DNA of 64,000 bases from CAVXFL01 sp963761015 (GCA_963761015.1 CAVXFL010000012.1:1-64000); one strand, 5' to 3'; numbered from the stretch's first letter, positions 35,095 through 44,666 are shown. Notes: a model not told the origin generated them from the letters alone. Translations and numbers: made by a program.

Positions 35095-35955
35095 TCAGGC
35101 GCCGTTGCCGCGCACGTGGCTCGCGAACAGATCAAAAAGCCGCGACGTGACCGGCCCCACGCGGCCGTCGCCGACCGGCGCACCGTCGATACTGGTCATC
35201 GGACGGACGAAGCTCGTGGCGCTGGTGAGGAACACTTCCCGCCCGCGCCGCATCTCCTCGGCGCTGAAGCCGCCCTCGGCATACGGAATGCCGCTCGCCT
35301 CCAGCAGCCGCGTCAGGGCGGCGCGGGTGCAGCCCGGCAGGATGGCGTGATCGAGATGGCGAGTCCTGAGCCGCCCCGTGTCGTCGACCAGCCAGACGTT
35401 GGTGGAGGCGCCCTCGGTGACCATGCCCGCTTCGTTCACCAGGATGGCCTCGACGGCGCCCCGCTCGCGCGCCGCCTGTTTCGCCAGCACGTTCGGTATC
35501 AGGGCGACGGTCTTGATGTCGCAGCGCGCCCAGCGCAGGTCGGGATGGGTGATGGCGCTCGCCGCCCACGCCTCGGCCGTCGCGGGAAACGGCGGGTTGC
35601 GCCGCGCGGTGACGACGACCGTTGGTCGTGTGCCCGGCTTGGGAAACGGATGCTCGCGCCGCGCCACGCCGCGGGTGATCTGCAGATAGAGCAGGCCCCG
35701 TTCGATCCGGTTACGGCGCAGCACCTCCTGGAACACGATGACCAGCGCGGCGCGGGACATCGGCGGCGCGATCTGGATTTCGCGCAAGCTCCGCTCCAGC
35801 CGGTCGAGATGCAATTCGGTGTCGATCAACCGCCCGCCATGGACGTAGACGACTTCGTAGACGCCATCGGCGAACTGATAGCCACGGTCCTCGACGTTCA
35901 CGCACGCGTCGCGTTGCGGGAGGTAGCGGCCGTTGACGTAGGCGATGCGGGTCAT
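35095..35955 (-). CDS. dat: D-amino-acid transaminase
   Basis: Fold-type IV PLP aminotransferase interconverting D-alanine/2-oxoglutarate and D-glutamate/pyruvate for peptidoglycan. 286 residues: NVEDRGYQFADGVYEVVYV, RGVARREHPFP, the Schiff-base lysine in RCDIKTVALIPNVLAKQ, and VTEGASTNVWLV. The family also includes branched-chain aminotransferases, but the N-terminal GVYEVV pattern is Dat-like. It starts 6 bases after the end of the unknown gene at 35962. Between ntrX and hfq it occupies its normal syntenic position. Confidence 0.9.
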   Translation of the reverse strand: MTRIAYVNGRYLPQRDACVNVEDRGYQFADGVYEVVYVHGGRLIDTELHLDRLERSLREIQIAPPMSRAALVIVFQEVLRRNRIERGLLYLQITRGVARREHPFPKPGTRPTVVVTARRNPPFPATAEAWAASAITHPDLRWARCDIKTVALIPNVLAKQAARERGAVEAILVNEAGMVTEGASTNVWLVDDTGRLRTRHLDHAILPGCTRAALTRLLEASGIPYAEGGFSAEEMRRGREVFLTSATSFVRPMTSIDGAPVGDGRVGPVTSRLFDLFASHVRGNGA

Positions 35956-35961
35956 GTCCTC

Positions 35962-36357
35962 TTAGACTTTAACTTTGCCGGCCGTCTCTCGGTTGGGCTC
36001 TTCTTCGGCCAGGGATCTCCAGACCGCAACCCGCATCAGCACGGGGCTTAGGTCGGCATCATGCCACAGGGCCTCGTCGAGGCCCCAGTAGAAAAAATAC
36101 GAGTACGTCCCCGAGTTGTTCTCCTTGACGCTTCTACTACCAGCCTTTGAGTACAGAATAATCAAATCACCAGCCCGTACTTGCCGATCGGGAAACCAGA
36201 AACAGTTCGGCACCCGGCCAGCCAAGATAATGTCGTCTCGAGCTCGCGCGCTTAGCACCAAATACCTGCCGATATCTGTATCGCTCCCTGCTCTGAGCAC
36301 GATGCGCTCCCGGCTGAGATCCCCAGGCTCGCGTAGATCCTCAATCTGAAGGGCCAT
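35962..36357 (-). CDS. Unknown cytosolic protein, second gene of a lower-GC pair inside the ntrX-dat operon
   Basis: 131 residues, no signal peptide or membrane segment. It has an alternating beta-rich look with aromatic-rich strands: YLVLSARARDDIILAGRVP, NCFWFPDRQVRAGDLIILYS, TYSYFFYWGLDEALWHD and a C-terminal MRVAVWRSL. The GDLIILYSKAG strand and the aromatic pocket residues are reminiscent of PUA/EVE-like folds, but this is a visual impression, not a family assignment. The ATG overlaps the stop of the upstream gene (TGATG), and AGGAG precedes it by about 9 bases, so both proteins are made together. GC is visibly lower than in ntrX and dat. Confidence 0.7.
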   Translation of the reverse strand: MALQIEDLREPGDLSRERIVLRAGSDTDIGRYLVLSARARDDIILAGRVPNCFWFPDRQVRAGDLIILYSKAGSRSVKENNSGTYSYFFYWGLDEALWHDADLSPVLMRVAVWRSLAEEEPNRETAGKVKV

Positions 36358-36818
36358 CAGCCAGGACTCCTGATTTGCGCGATAACGGAGCCCACTGCGA
36401 TGAGAAATCCAAACACGGTAACTACGATACCCTCCCTCGTCCGCAAAGGATTGGTCGTCAACAGGCTGATGCCGTAGCCCAATCCCGCGAAACCTGCTGA
36501 ACCGCAAAACGTCACGAACACCTGCTGTCCGCCCCGCGCGGCATATCGCTCCCTGAGAACCGCTAACTGTTCGTGGAGCTCCGCATATCTTTCCCGTAAT
36601 CGGGCCAGATCCAAGTGCGCTTCATCCAACTGGTCAGATCGCGCCATCAGGTGACGCACATTTGCGCGCGAGTGAATGTCCTCTTCAGTGAGCTCGTACC
36701 TCCCCAGCGCAAGGAAACTGGCATTCTTTGCCTTTACGTCGCTGAGATCGGAAGCTGGGAGCGGTTGTGATCTCGACAGGTCCTCGGAAGTCTCGCGATC
36801 TTGATCCCGGCGCTCCAT
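36357..36818 (-). CDS. Unknown coiled-coil protein with two C-terminal membrane helices
   Basis: 153 residues. Residues 1-60 are polar and acidic; about 62-100 is a heptad-like coiled coil (QLDEAHLDLARLRERYAEL); two membrane helices follow (VFVTFCGSAGFAGLGYGISL and GIVVTVFGFLIAVGSVIAQI) with a short loop, leaving both ends cytosolic. It starts 10 bases after the ntrX stop and overlaps the next gene by one base, so it is embedded in the ntrX-dat operon. The base composition marks it as acquired DNA. No family is recognised. Confidence 0.7.
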   Translation of the reverse strand: MERRDQDRETSEDLSRSQPLPASDLSDVKAKNASFLALGRYELTEEDIHSRANVRHLMARSDQLDEAHLDLARLRERYAELHEQLAVLRERYAARGGQQVFVTFCGSAGFAGLGYGISLLTTNPLRTREGIVVTVFGFLIAVGSVIAQIRSPG

Positions 36819-36828
36819 TGCAATCCTA

Positions 36829-38226
36829 CTAACTCACCCGTTCCTCGGACGAATTGACGCCGAGCTGCTTCAGCTTGCGATGCAGCGCGCTGCGCTCCAT
36901 GCCGACGAAGCCGGCGGTGCGGCTGATGTTGCCACCGAAACGCATCAGTTGCGCCTGCAAATACTGCGTCTCGAACAGGTCGCGCGCCTCGCGCAGCGGC
37001 AAACCCATGATGTCCGCGCCGGGATCGACGCTCAGCACCACCGGCGCACTCGCGCCGATCTCGGGGGGCAGCATGTCGGCGCGGATCGGGTCGGCCGGCG
37101 TGCCGGGCGCCATGATCAGCAGCCAATCGGCGAGGTTGCGCAACTGGCGCACGTTGCCCGGCCATTCGTAGGCCTGCAACGCGGTCAGCGCGTCGGTCGA
37201 GAGCATGCGCCGCGGCATGCCCGAGGTCTCGGCCGAGCGCGCCAGGAAATGCTCGGCGAGTTCCGGAATGTCCTCGCGCCGGTCGCGCAGCGCCGGCACC
37301 TGCACCGGCACCACCGCGAGGCGATAGTAGAAATCCTCGCGGAAGCGCCCGTTGGCGATTTCCGCCTTCAGATCCCGATTGGTGGTGGCGACGACGCGGA
37401 CATCGACCTTCACCCGCGCCGAGCCGCCGACGCGCTCGAAGGTTTGATCCTGCAAGGCGCGCACGATCTTGCCCTGAGTCTCCAGCGGCATGTCGGACAC
37501 CTCGTCGAGCAACAAGGTGCCACCATGCGCGCGCTCCAGCACGCCGGCGCGGCGCGGCTGCTGGGCGGCGTCGGCGCCGGCCTCGATGCCGAACAGCTCG
37601 GCCTCCAGCCGCACCGGCTGCAAGGTGGCGCAGTTCAGCACCACGAACGGCCCCTCGGCGCGGCGGGAGCGCGCGTGGATCATGCGCGCCACCACCTCCT
37701 TGCCCGAGCCCGCCGGCCCCTGGATCAGCACACGCGAGCCGGTCGGCGCCACCTTCTCGATGCCGGCGCGCAGCGCGGCGAGCGCGGCGCCCGAGCCGAT
37801 CAACTGCGTCTCCGGCCCGGCGCGCAGGCGCAACTCGGCGTTCTCGCGCGCGAGCCGCGCCGCCTCCAGCGCGCGGCGAACCACCAGCAAGAGGCGGTCG
37901 GATTTGAACGGCTTTTCGATGAAATCGTAGGCACCGAACTGGATCGCGGCCACCGCCATTTCGATGTTGCCGTGGCCGGAGATCATGACCACCGGCACCT
38001 GCGGCTCCTCGCTCTGCAGCACCCGCAGGATGCCGATGCCGTCCAGCCGCGAGCCCTGCAGCCAGACGTCCAGCACCACGAGCGCCGGGCGGCGGGCACG
38101 GAACGCCGCCAGCGCCGCTTCCAATTCCGCCGCCTGCCTGGTCTCGTAACCCTCGTCACGCAGAATGCCTTCGATGAGCAGACGGATATCAGGCTCGTCG
38201 TCGACGATCAGGATTTCTTGTGCCAT
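36829..38226 (-). CDS. ntrX: Response regulator NtrX (sigma-54 activator type)
   Basis: 465 residues: receiver domain with phosphorylatable Asp53 (VVLDVWL) and the acidic pocket DDE at 9-11; AAA+ domain with Walker A GPAGSGKE and Walker B LLLDEVSD; and a C-terminal Fis-type HTH (NISRTAGFVGMERSALHRKL). The GAFTGA sigma-54 contact loop is missing; the region reads ELFGIEAGADAAQQPRRAG, so it may act without sigma-54. It pairs with NtrY just upstream and controls nitrogen, redox or envelope functions in alphaproteobacteria. Confidence 0.95.
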   Translation of the reverse strand: MAQEILIVDDEPDIRLLIEGILRDEGYETRQAAELEAALAAFRARRPALVVLDVWLQGSRLDGIGILRVLQSEEPQVPVVMISGHGNIEMAVAAIQFGAYDFIEKPFKSDRLLLVVRRALEAARLARENAELRLRAGPETQLIGSGAALAALRAGIEKVAPTGSRVLIQGPAGSGKEVVARMIHARSRRAEGPFVVLNCATLQPVRLEAELFGIEAGADAAQQPRRAGVLERAHGGTLLLDEVSDMPLETQGKIVRALQDQTFERVGGSARVKVDVRVVATTNRDLKAEIANGRFREDFYYRLAVVPVQVPALRDRREDIPELAEHFLARSAETSGMPRRMLSTDALTALQAYEWPGNVRQLRNLADWLLIMAPGTPADPIRADMLPPEIGASAPVVLSVDPGADIMGLPLREARDLFETQYLQAQLMRFGGNISRTAGFVGMERSALHRKLKQLGVNSSEERVS

Positions 38227-38294
38227 TCCCCACCCTCGCGCAGGCCTGCGAAGCGGCCAGTGGCCAGCCAAGCCCAACTCGTGTGGTACGGATA

Positions 38295-40505
38295 CTACAA
38301 AGAACCGCCCCGGCGTGGCAATGCAAGCACCGCGATTGCGCCCGGCCCGCCCGGCCGGTCCTCCAGGACCAGCCGCCCGCCGTGGTCCTCCATGATCTTC
38401 TTGACGATCGCCAGGCCGAGCCCGGTGCCCTTCGGCTTGTGCGTGACATAGGGCTCGGCGAGCCGCGAGCGGTCGCCCTCCGGCAGCCCGACGCCGTTGT
38501 CGGCGACGCCGATCCAGACCCAGTCGTCGTTGGACCGGACCGCCAAGGTGATCTTGCCCGGTGGCGGCGCCGCCGCGCCGTCGCCGGGCCGCATGGCGAT
38601 GGCGTCGGCGGCATTCTGCAGCAGGTTGGTGAGCGCCTGCCCGAGCATCCGCCGGTCGCAGGGCGCGAGCGGGCCCGGTTCGGGAATGTCGGTGCTCCAG
38701 GCGATCTCCGGCCGGGCGCTCCGCTGGAGCACCAGCGTCTCGCGCGCCACGCGCCCGATGTCCTCCGGCTTGATCACGGGCTGGGGCATGCGCGCGAACG
38801 ACGAAAACTCGTCCACCATGCGGCCGATGTCGCCGACATGACGCACGATCGTGTCGGCGCATTGCGCGAACGTGTCGGGGTCGGAGGTGATTTCCTTGGC
38901 GAAACGCCGCTTCAGCCGCTCGGCCGAGAGCTGGATCGGGGTCAGCGGGTTTTTTATTTCGTGCGCGATCCGGCGCGCCACGTCGGCCCAGGCGGCCTTG
39001 CGCTGGGCGGACTGCAATTCGGTGATGTCGTCGAAGGTGACGACGAAGCCGGTGGTGCGGCCGGCCTTGTGCTCGGCAACGAAGCGCACCAGCAGGGTGC
39101 GGCGGTGCGAGGGCGGCCCGATCTGCACTTCCGCCGTGCGCGGCCGCTCCGGCGTGGCCTGCGCCTGGCGCAGCAGCGGGGCGAATTCCGGCACGATGCC
39201 GGTCAGATCGTGGCCGATCGCCGCCATCAAGTCCCGGCCCAACAGCTCGCTCGCGGCGCGGTTCGGCAGTTCGATCAGCCCCTGAAGGTCGAGCCCGATC
39301 ACCCCGGCGGACACGCCGGACAGCACGGTTTCGGTGAAGCGCCGCCGCTCGTCGATCTGGCTGTAGGCGTCCATGAGTTCGGAGCGCTGCGCGGCGAGCT
39401 GATTGGTCATGCGGTTGAAGGCGCGGAGCAGGCCCGCCATGTCGTCGTCGCTCGGCGCCTCCGGCACCCGCACCGACAGGTCGCCGGTGCGCACCCGGTC
39501 GGCGGCCTGGATCAGCCGGCCGATCGGGCGCGCGATCTGGTTGGCAATGACGAGCCCGATCAAGACGGCCGCGGACAGCACCAGCAGCGCCACCAGCGCG
39601 AAGATCAGAACGAAGGTGATCTGAAGCCCGGAGCGGTTCTGATCCAGCCGGTCGTATTCGGCCACCGCCTTGCGGACATGGTCCATGTGATCGAGGATTT
39701 CCGGATCGACGGGACGGTCGACCATCAGCATCAGCGTGGGCGTGGCGTTCAACTGCACGACCGCCTCGACGCGCAGGCCGCCGCCCGCGTCCATCACCGC
39801 GACATCGCCGTGCCGCGCCATGTCGGTCGCCCAGGCCGGCGGCAGTTGCGCGCCCAAACCCGACATCGGCCCGGCCGAGGCGATGATCTGGCCGGTGATC
39901 GGCTCGTAGATCACCGCCTGGGTCAGGCCGCGCAGCGCCGCCTGGGTCGCCAGCAGGCGGGCGAAGGTGTCGGGGTCGTCCACCAGCATCTGGCTGGCGC
40001 GCGCCAGATCGTTGGCCATGCCGAGCGCGTCGGCGCGGATGTTGTTGCGGTGCTCGTCGAGATAGCCCTGCGCCGCCTGCAGGCTTTCTTCCAGGGCGGT
40101 GTGCACGCGGTCGTTGAACCAGGCCTCGATGCCGAGATCGAAGAAGCTGGTGGCGAACACGGCGACCACGATGGTCGGCACGACCGCGACGCCGCTGAAC
40201 AGCAGCACCAGCCGCACGTGCAGCCGCGCGCCCGCCGAGCCGCGCCGCCTTTCCACCCAGACGCGGGTGACGCGCCCGGCCAGCAGCATGCCGAGCAGCA
40301 GCAGCACCACGACATTGGCCAGCACCAGGCTGAAGGCGAGGTTCGGCTTCAGCGCCAGCGGCTGCCCCGCCAGCGCGATGAACGAGCCGATGCCGAGCGC
40401 CAGCGCACCCACCGCCAAGACCAGGGTGACGAACTTGCCGAGCGCGATGTCGGCGAGCCCGACGCAGCCGGCTTTTCGGCGGAATGCCGTGCTCGCTCGA
40501 CGCAT
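38295..40505 (-). CDS. ntrY: Sensor histidine kinase NtrY
   Basis: 736 residues. N-terminal membrane segments (around 20-45, 58-80 and 95-120), a large periplasmic region, another membrane helix near 300-325, then HAMP (RPIGRLIQAADRVRTGDLSV), PAS, HisKA with the H-box HEIKNPLTPIQLSAERLKRR and HATPase with N (LLQNAADAI), G1 (GVADNGVGLP) and G2 (GTGLGLAIVKK) boxes. All catalytic motifs are intact. It lies 68 bases upstream of ntrX. Confidence 0.95.
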   Translation of the reverse strand: MRRASTAFRRKAGCVGLADIALGKFVTLVLAVGALALGIGSFIALAGQPLALKPNLAFSLVLANVVVLLLLGMLLAGRVTRVWVERRRGSAGARLHVRLVLLFSGVAVVPTIVVAVFATSFFDLGIEAWFNDRVHTALEESLQAAQGYLDEHRNNIRADALGMANDLARASQMLVDDPDTFARLLATQAALRGLTQAVIYEPITGQIIASAGPMSGLGAQLPPAWATDMARHGDVAVMDAGGGLRVEAVVQLNATPTLMLMVDRPVDPEILDHMDHVRKAVAEYDRLDQNRSGLQITFVLIFALVALLVLSAAVLIGLVIANQIARPIGRLIQAADRVRTGDLSVRVPEAPSDDDMAGLLRAFNRMTNQLAAQRSELMDAYSQIDERRRFTETVLSGVSAGVIGLDLQGLIELPNRAASELLGRDLMAAIGHDLTGIVPEFAPLLRQAQATPERPRTAEVQIGPPSHRRTLLVRFVAEHKAGRTTGFVVTFDDITELQSAQRKAAWADVARRIAHEIKNPLTPIQLSAERLKRRFAKEITSDPDTFAQCADTIVRHVGDIGRMVDEFSSFARMPQPVIKPEDIGRVARETLVLQRSARPEIAWSTDIPEPGPLAPCDRRMLGQALTNLLQNAADAIAMRPGDGAAAPPPGKITLAVRSNDDWVWIGVADNGVGLPEGDRSRLAEPYVTHKPKGTGLGLAIVKKIMEDHGGRLVLEDRPGGPGAIAVLALPRRGGSL

Positions 40506-40570
40506 TCGGCGCCGGCAATAAGGAACTGCGCGGAGGAGCGACGTTCAATCGAGCCTCCGTGCGGCGGCCC

Positions 40571-40612
40571 GGCCCCCCTCACCCTGCCTCGCCGCCCGCG
40601 AGCGGGGGGAGA
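40571..40612. repeat. GC-rich intergenic palindrome, family 2, copy A
   Basis: Read on the minus strand this is CTCTCCCCCCGCTCGCGGGC followed by GGCGAGGCAGGGTGAGGGG, a shape common between genes of high-GC Proteobacteria. It lies in the ~200-bp gap between ntrC and ntrY. A related copy is at 53419-53450. Confidence 0.4.
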
Positions 40613-40708
40613 GGAGCAAGCGGGCGTCGTACTCGGAAAAGCCAGGATTCCGCGTCACCCACCCGCCCCGCCGACGCCCAAATGCTTGGCGGTATGAAGC
40701 CACGATGT

Positions 40709-42166
40709 TCAAGCAACGCCCCGCACAACCGAAATGTCGAGGTCGCGGATTTTCTTGCGCAGCGTGTTGCGGTTCAGGCCGAGCATCGCCGCGGCCTTGA
40801 TCTGATTGCCCTTGGTCGCGGCGAGCGTCATTTGAATCAGCGGGCGCTCCACCTCGGCGAGAATCCGATCGTAGATGTCCGATGGGGCCAGCCCGTCGCG
40901 GTGCGCGTCAAGGTACTGCCGGATGTGCCGCTCCACCGCGTGCGACAGCGTTTCCCCCGAGGAAGGAACCACCGCCCCGTCGGGCGGCGGCGACACGGAT
41001 TCCGCCAATTCGGCCTCGATGACCTCGGCGCCGATCGTCTCCTGCGGATAGAGCGCCGCCAGCCGGCGCATCAGGTTTTCCAACTCGCGCACATTACCCG
41101 GCCAGCGATGCGCGGCGAGCGCGGCGAGCGCGGCCTGATCCAGCGTCTTGGCGGGCAGACCCGAGGCGTGTGCCTGATCCAGGAAGTGCCGCGCCAGCAG
41201 CCGAATGTCGTCGGTCCGCTCGCGCAAGGGCGGAATGCGAATTGGCACGACGTTCAGGCGATAGAACAGATCCTCGCGGAACCGCCCCTGCTGGATCGCC
41301 AGCCGGAGGTCGCGATGCGTGGCGGCGATGATGCGAACATTGGCGCGAATCGGCTGCCGGCCGCCGACACTGGTGAACTCGCCCTCCTGCAGGACGCGCA
41401 ACAGCCGCGTCTGCGCCTCGGGCGGCATGTCGCCGATTTCGTCCAGGAACAAGGTGCCGCCGCTGGCCTGCTCGAACCGGCCCGGACTGCGGCTGGTGGC
41501 GCCGGTGAAGGCGCCGCGCTCGTGGCCGAACAACTCGCTCTCGATCAACTCGCGCGGGATCGCCGCCATGTTGACGGCGACGAACGGGCCGGCGCGGCGC
41601 TTGCCGTAATCGTGGAGCGCGCGTGCGACGAGTTCCTTGCCGGTCCCGGATTCGCCGGTGATCATGACGGTGAGATCGGCGGTGGTGAGCCGGGCGATGC
41701 CGCGATAGATCTCCTGCATCGCCGGGCTGCGGCCGATCAGCGGCAGCAATTCGTCCGGATCGCGCTGTTCGGGGGCGGACTCCCCCGCCTGCGCGGCGCT
41801 CGGGCGCGCGAGCGCGCGCGCCACGACGGACAGCAGTTCGTCGAGATCGAACGGCTTCGGCAGGTAGTCGAAGGCGCCGCGCTGCGCGGCCTTCACCGCG
41901 GTCATCAATGTCGAATGCGCGCTCATGACGATGACGCGCAGATCCGGGCGGATTCGTTTGATACGCGGCACGAGATCGAGACCGTTCTCGTCGGGCATGA
42001 CGACGTCGGTGATGACCGCGTCACCCTCGCCCTCCTCGATCCAGTGCCACAGCCCGGCGGCGTTGGAGGTGCTGCGGACCTGATACCCCGCGCGGCTGAG
42101 CGCCTGGGTCAGCACGGTGCGGATGGAACGGTCGTCGTCGGCGACAAGAATGGTGGGGGAGGTCAT
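40709..42166 (-). CDS. ntrC: Nitrogen regulator NtrC (sigma-54-dependent activator)
   Basis: 485 residues: receiver domain with Asp54 (DAVITDVVMPDENG), AAA+ domain with Walker A TGESGTGKE, the intact sigma-54 contact loop GAFTGA (GHERGAFTGATSRSPGR) and Walker B LFLDEIGDMP, and a Fis-type HTH (GNQIKAAAMLGLNRNTLRKK). It activates nitrogen-assimilation promoters when phosphorylated by NtrB. The intergenic gap to ntrB holds a family-1 repeat. Confidence 0.96.
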   Translation of the reverse strand: MTSPTILVADDDRSIRTVLTQALSRAGYQVRSTSNAAGLWHWIEEGEGDAVITDVVMPDENGLDLVPRIKRIRPDLRVIVMSAHSTLMTAVKAAQRGAFDYLPKPFDLDELLSVVARALARPSAAQAGESAPEQRDPDELLPLIGRSPAMQEIYRGIARLTTADLTVMITGESGTGKELVARALHDYGKRRAGPFVAVNMAAIPRELIESELFGHERGAFTGATSRSPGRFEQASGGTLFLDEIGDMPPEAQTRLLRVLQEGEFTSVGGRQPIRANVRIIAATHRDLRLAIQQGRFREDLFYRLNVVPIRIPPLRERTDDIRLLARHFLDQAHASGLPAKTLDQAALAALAAHRWPGNVRELENLMRRLAALYPQETIGAEVIEAELAESVSPPPDGAVVPSSGETLSHAVERHIRQYLDAHRDGLAPSDIYDRILAEVERPLIQMTLAATKGNQIKAAAMLGLNRNTLRKKIRDLDISVVRGVA

Positions 42167-42210
42167 CGGTGATTTTGTGCCCGGGATGAAATCCGCGGAA
42201 GGGCTTCAAC

Positions 42211-42289
42211 ACCGTCATGCCCGGGCTCGACCCGCGCATCTCGTCGGTGCCGCCCCGAAATGGCGGGGTCAAGCCCGGCCATGACGGTC
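42211..42289. repeat. Palindromic intergenic repeat, family 1, copy B
   Basis: A long imperfect palindrome: ACCGTCATGCCCGGGCTCGA at the left and the inverted TCAAGCCCGGCCATGACGGT at the right, around GCGCATCTCGTCGG. This is the best-preserved of three copies in the window. It sits between ntrB and ntrC and would form a strong stem in the ntrBC transcript. Confidence 0.7.
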
Positions 42290-42318
42290 AATGGTTCTGA
42301 TCTCGTCACGAACCTGCC

Positions 42319-43466
42319 CTACTCATTCTGGTCGGATGCGGCGATGTGCCCGGGCACCATCGGCAGGTGCAGGCGGAATTCGGTGCGTCCGGGGCGGCTG
42401 TCCACCTCCACCAGGCCGCCGTGGTCGCCGACGATCTTCGCGACGAGGGCCAAGCCGAGTCCGCTGCCCGACGGCTTCGACGTGACGAACGGCTCGAACA
42501 GATGGCGGCGGATGTCCTCGGGGATGCCCGGCCCGTTGTCCCGCACGGTCACGACGAGCGGCAATTGCACGCGCCGCTCCGATCCGGGCACCGCGAGCGA
42601 ACTCCGTGCTGATACGCCGTCGTCAGCGTGATTTCCCCGGCGGCGTTGTCGCCCTGCGCGATCGCCTCGGCCGCGTTCTTCACCAGGTTCAGCACCACCT
42701 GCACGAGCTGGTCGCGGTTGCCCCAGACCGGCGGCAGCGACGGATCGTACAGCTCGGACACGCGGATGCCGCCGGCGAAGCCGCTCTCGGCCAGCTTGCG
42801 CACGTGCTCCAGCACGCGATGGATATTCACCGCCGCGCGCTCGATCGGCTTTTCGCCGAACACCTCCATGCGGTCGACCAGCGCGCGGATGCGATCGGCC
42901 TCGTCGCGGATCAGCACCGTCAGTTCGCGGTCCGCCGCACCGACGCTGGTTTCCAGCAATTGCGCGGCGCCGCGGATGCCGGAAAGCGGGTTCTTCACCT
43001 CGTGGGCGAGAATCGCCGCCATGCCGGTGACGCTGCGGGCGGCGCCGCGGAAGGTGAGCTGGCGGTCGAGCGCGCGCGCCGTGGAGGCATCCTGCAGCAC
43101 CAGCACGACGGCCCCCGGCTCCTCCGGCAGCGGCGCGCACTGCACGGTGATGCCCTGCTTGTGCAGGCGCGGACTTTCCAGGGTCAGGTCGTGATCGGCG
43201 ACGCTGACCTCCTCGCGGCGCACGGTATCGATCAGCAGGAAAATCGGGTTGTCGGCCGGGACGAAATCGGCGAGCCGCAAATGCGACAGCTGCGCCGCCG
43301 ATACCCCGAGAAGCTGCTCCGCGTCGGGGTTGGCGAAGCGGAACCGGTTGTCCTTGTCGAGCAGGACGACCGGAACCGGCAAGGCAGAGAGCAGCGCGGC
43401 GGCATCCGGCGCCTTGCCCTCGCGGCCGAACACGGCGCGCACGCCGCGGGCGATGCTGCCGCTCAT
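42319..43466 (-). CDS. ntrB: Nitrogen sensor kinase/phosphatase NtrB (single-base frameshift near 42605)
   Basis: Cytosolic kinase that phosphorylates or dephosphorylates NtrC under PII control. The N-terminal frame (43466 to about 42605) gives a PAS domain and the HisKA H-box HEVKNPLSGIRGAAQLLE and N-box LVKNAAEAI. The ATPase remainder (SSLAVPGSERRVQLPL, DNGPGIPEDIRRHLFEPF, GSGLGLALVAKIVGDHGG) lies in the next frame to the stop at 42319. One missing base near TATCAGCACGGAG explains the break. A real inactivation of NtrB beside intact NtrC is unlikely, so a consensus error is suspected. Its ATG overlaps the dusB stop by 4 bases. Confidence 0.9.
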
Positions 43467-44554
43467 GCGGCGAGCGCAGTATCGGCGTCCGCGCGTCCCA
43501 CGGCCTCGCGCGTTACCCCGCGCGCGATCAGCGGGTCGTAGAACGCGGCGATTAGTTGCTCCACTTGGGCGGCGTCATCCAGCCGGTTCACCCGGTTGCG
43601 GAAGTCGGCTGAGCCCGCTAGGCCGCGCGTGTACCAGCCGACGTGCTTGCGCGCCATGCGTACACCCGCGTCGCGGCCGTAATGCGCCAGCATCGCGCGG
43701 TAATGGGCCAACAGGATCTGTTTCTGCGCGGCCAGCATCGGCGCGGCCGGCATCGTTCCAGTCTGGAGATAATCCGCCACCTGCGCCGGCAGCCAGGGCC
43801 GGCCGTAGCAGCCGCGCCCGATCATCAGCCCGTCCGCGCCGGAACGCGCCAGCGCGCGGGCGGCGTCGGCCTCGGTCAGGATGTCGCCGTTGACGAGCAC
43901 CGGCAGCCGGCTCGCCTGTTTCACCTGGGCGATGAAATCCCAGTCGGCGTTGCCGTTGTAGAATTGCTGGCGCGTGCGGCCATGCACGGTGAGCATGCGG
44001 ATACCGCTCGCCTCGGCGATCCGCGCGAGCGCCGGCGCGTTGCGGCTGGCATGGTCCCAGCCGGTGCGCATTTTCAAGGTGACCGGCACCGGCACGGCGC
44101 GCGCGGTCGCCTCCAGGATGCCGGCGGCGGTCGCCTCGTCGCGCATCAGCGCCGAGCCGGCCTGCTGGCCGAGCGCAACCTTCTTCACCGGACAGCCGAA
44201 ATTGATGTCGATGACCTCGGCGCCGCGATCGACCGCGATGCGCGCCGCCTCGGCCATGGCGGCGGGCTCGCAGCCGGCGAGCTGCACCACGTTGGGGCAG
44301 CCGGGTTTGCCCTGATCCGCCACCTCGGCCATGCGCAGCGTGTTGCGGTTTTCCCGGATCATCGCCCAGGAGGCGATCATTTCGGAGACGACCATACCGG
44401 CGCCGAGGCCCTTGGCGAGCCGGCGGAACGGCAAGTCGCTGACGCCCGACATCGGGGCAAGCACCACCGGCGTGTCGATCCGCACGCCACAGCCGAGATC
44501 GATCGGCTTCAGCCTCGCTGGCGACAGCGTTTGACCCGGTGGGTTGCCCATCAT
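43463..44554 (-). CDS. dusB: tRNA-dihydrouridine synthase B
   Basis: FMN-dependent reduction of uridine in the tRNA D-loop. 363 residues: APMSGVSDLPFRRLA, GCPNVVQLAGCEP, DINFGCPVKKV with the catalytic cysteine, VTLKMRTGWDH, TVHGRTRQQFYNG and GLMIGRGCYGRPW. Position directly upstream of ntrB with an ATGA overlap is the standard alphaproteobacterial nifR3-ntrB-ntrC order; nifR3 is an old name for this gene. Confidence 0.95.
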   Translation of the reverse strand: MMGNPPGQTLSPARLKPIDLGCGVRIDTPVVLAPMSGVSDLPFRRLAKGLGAGMVVSEMIASWAMIRENRNTLRMAEVADQGKPGCPNVVQLAGCEPAAMAEAARIAVDRGAEVIDINFGCPVKKVALGQQAGSALMRDEATAAGILEATARAVPVPVTLKMRTGWDHASRNAPALARIAEASGIRMLTVHGRTRQQFYNGNADWDFIAQVKQASRLPVLVNGDILTEADAARALARSGADGLMIGRGCYGRPWLPAQVADYLQTGTMPAAPMLAAQKQILLAHYRAMLAHYGRDAGVRMARKHVGWYTRGLAGSADFRNRVNRLDDAAQVEQLIAAFYDPLIARGVTREAVGRADADTALAA

Positions 44555-44666
44555 TTGAGCAAAATAGCCGCGGGACCGTCGGTAGGCAATCCGGTTGCGG
44601 CTGTTTTAGGCAGAAAGTCGGCCAAGCGGACGCGGAATTGCCGCCAACCCCAGAGCGGTTCGGCGT

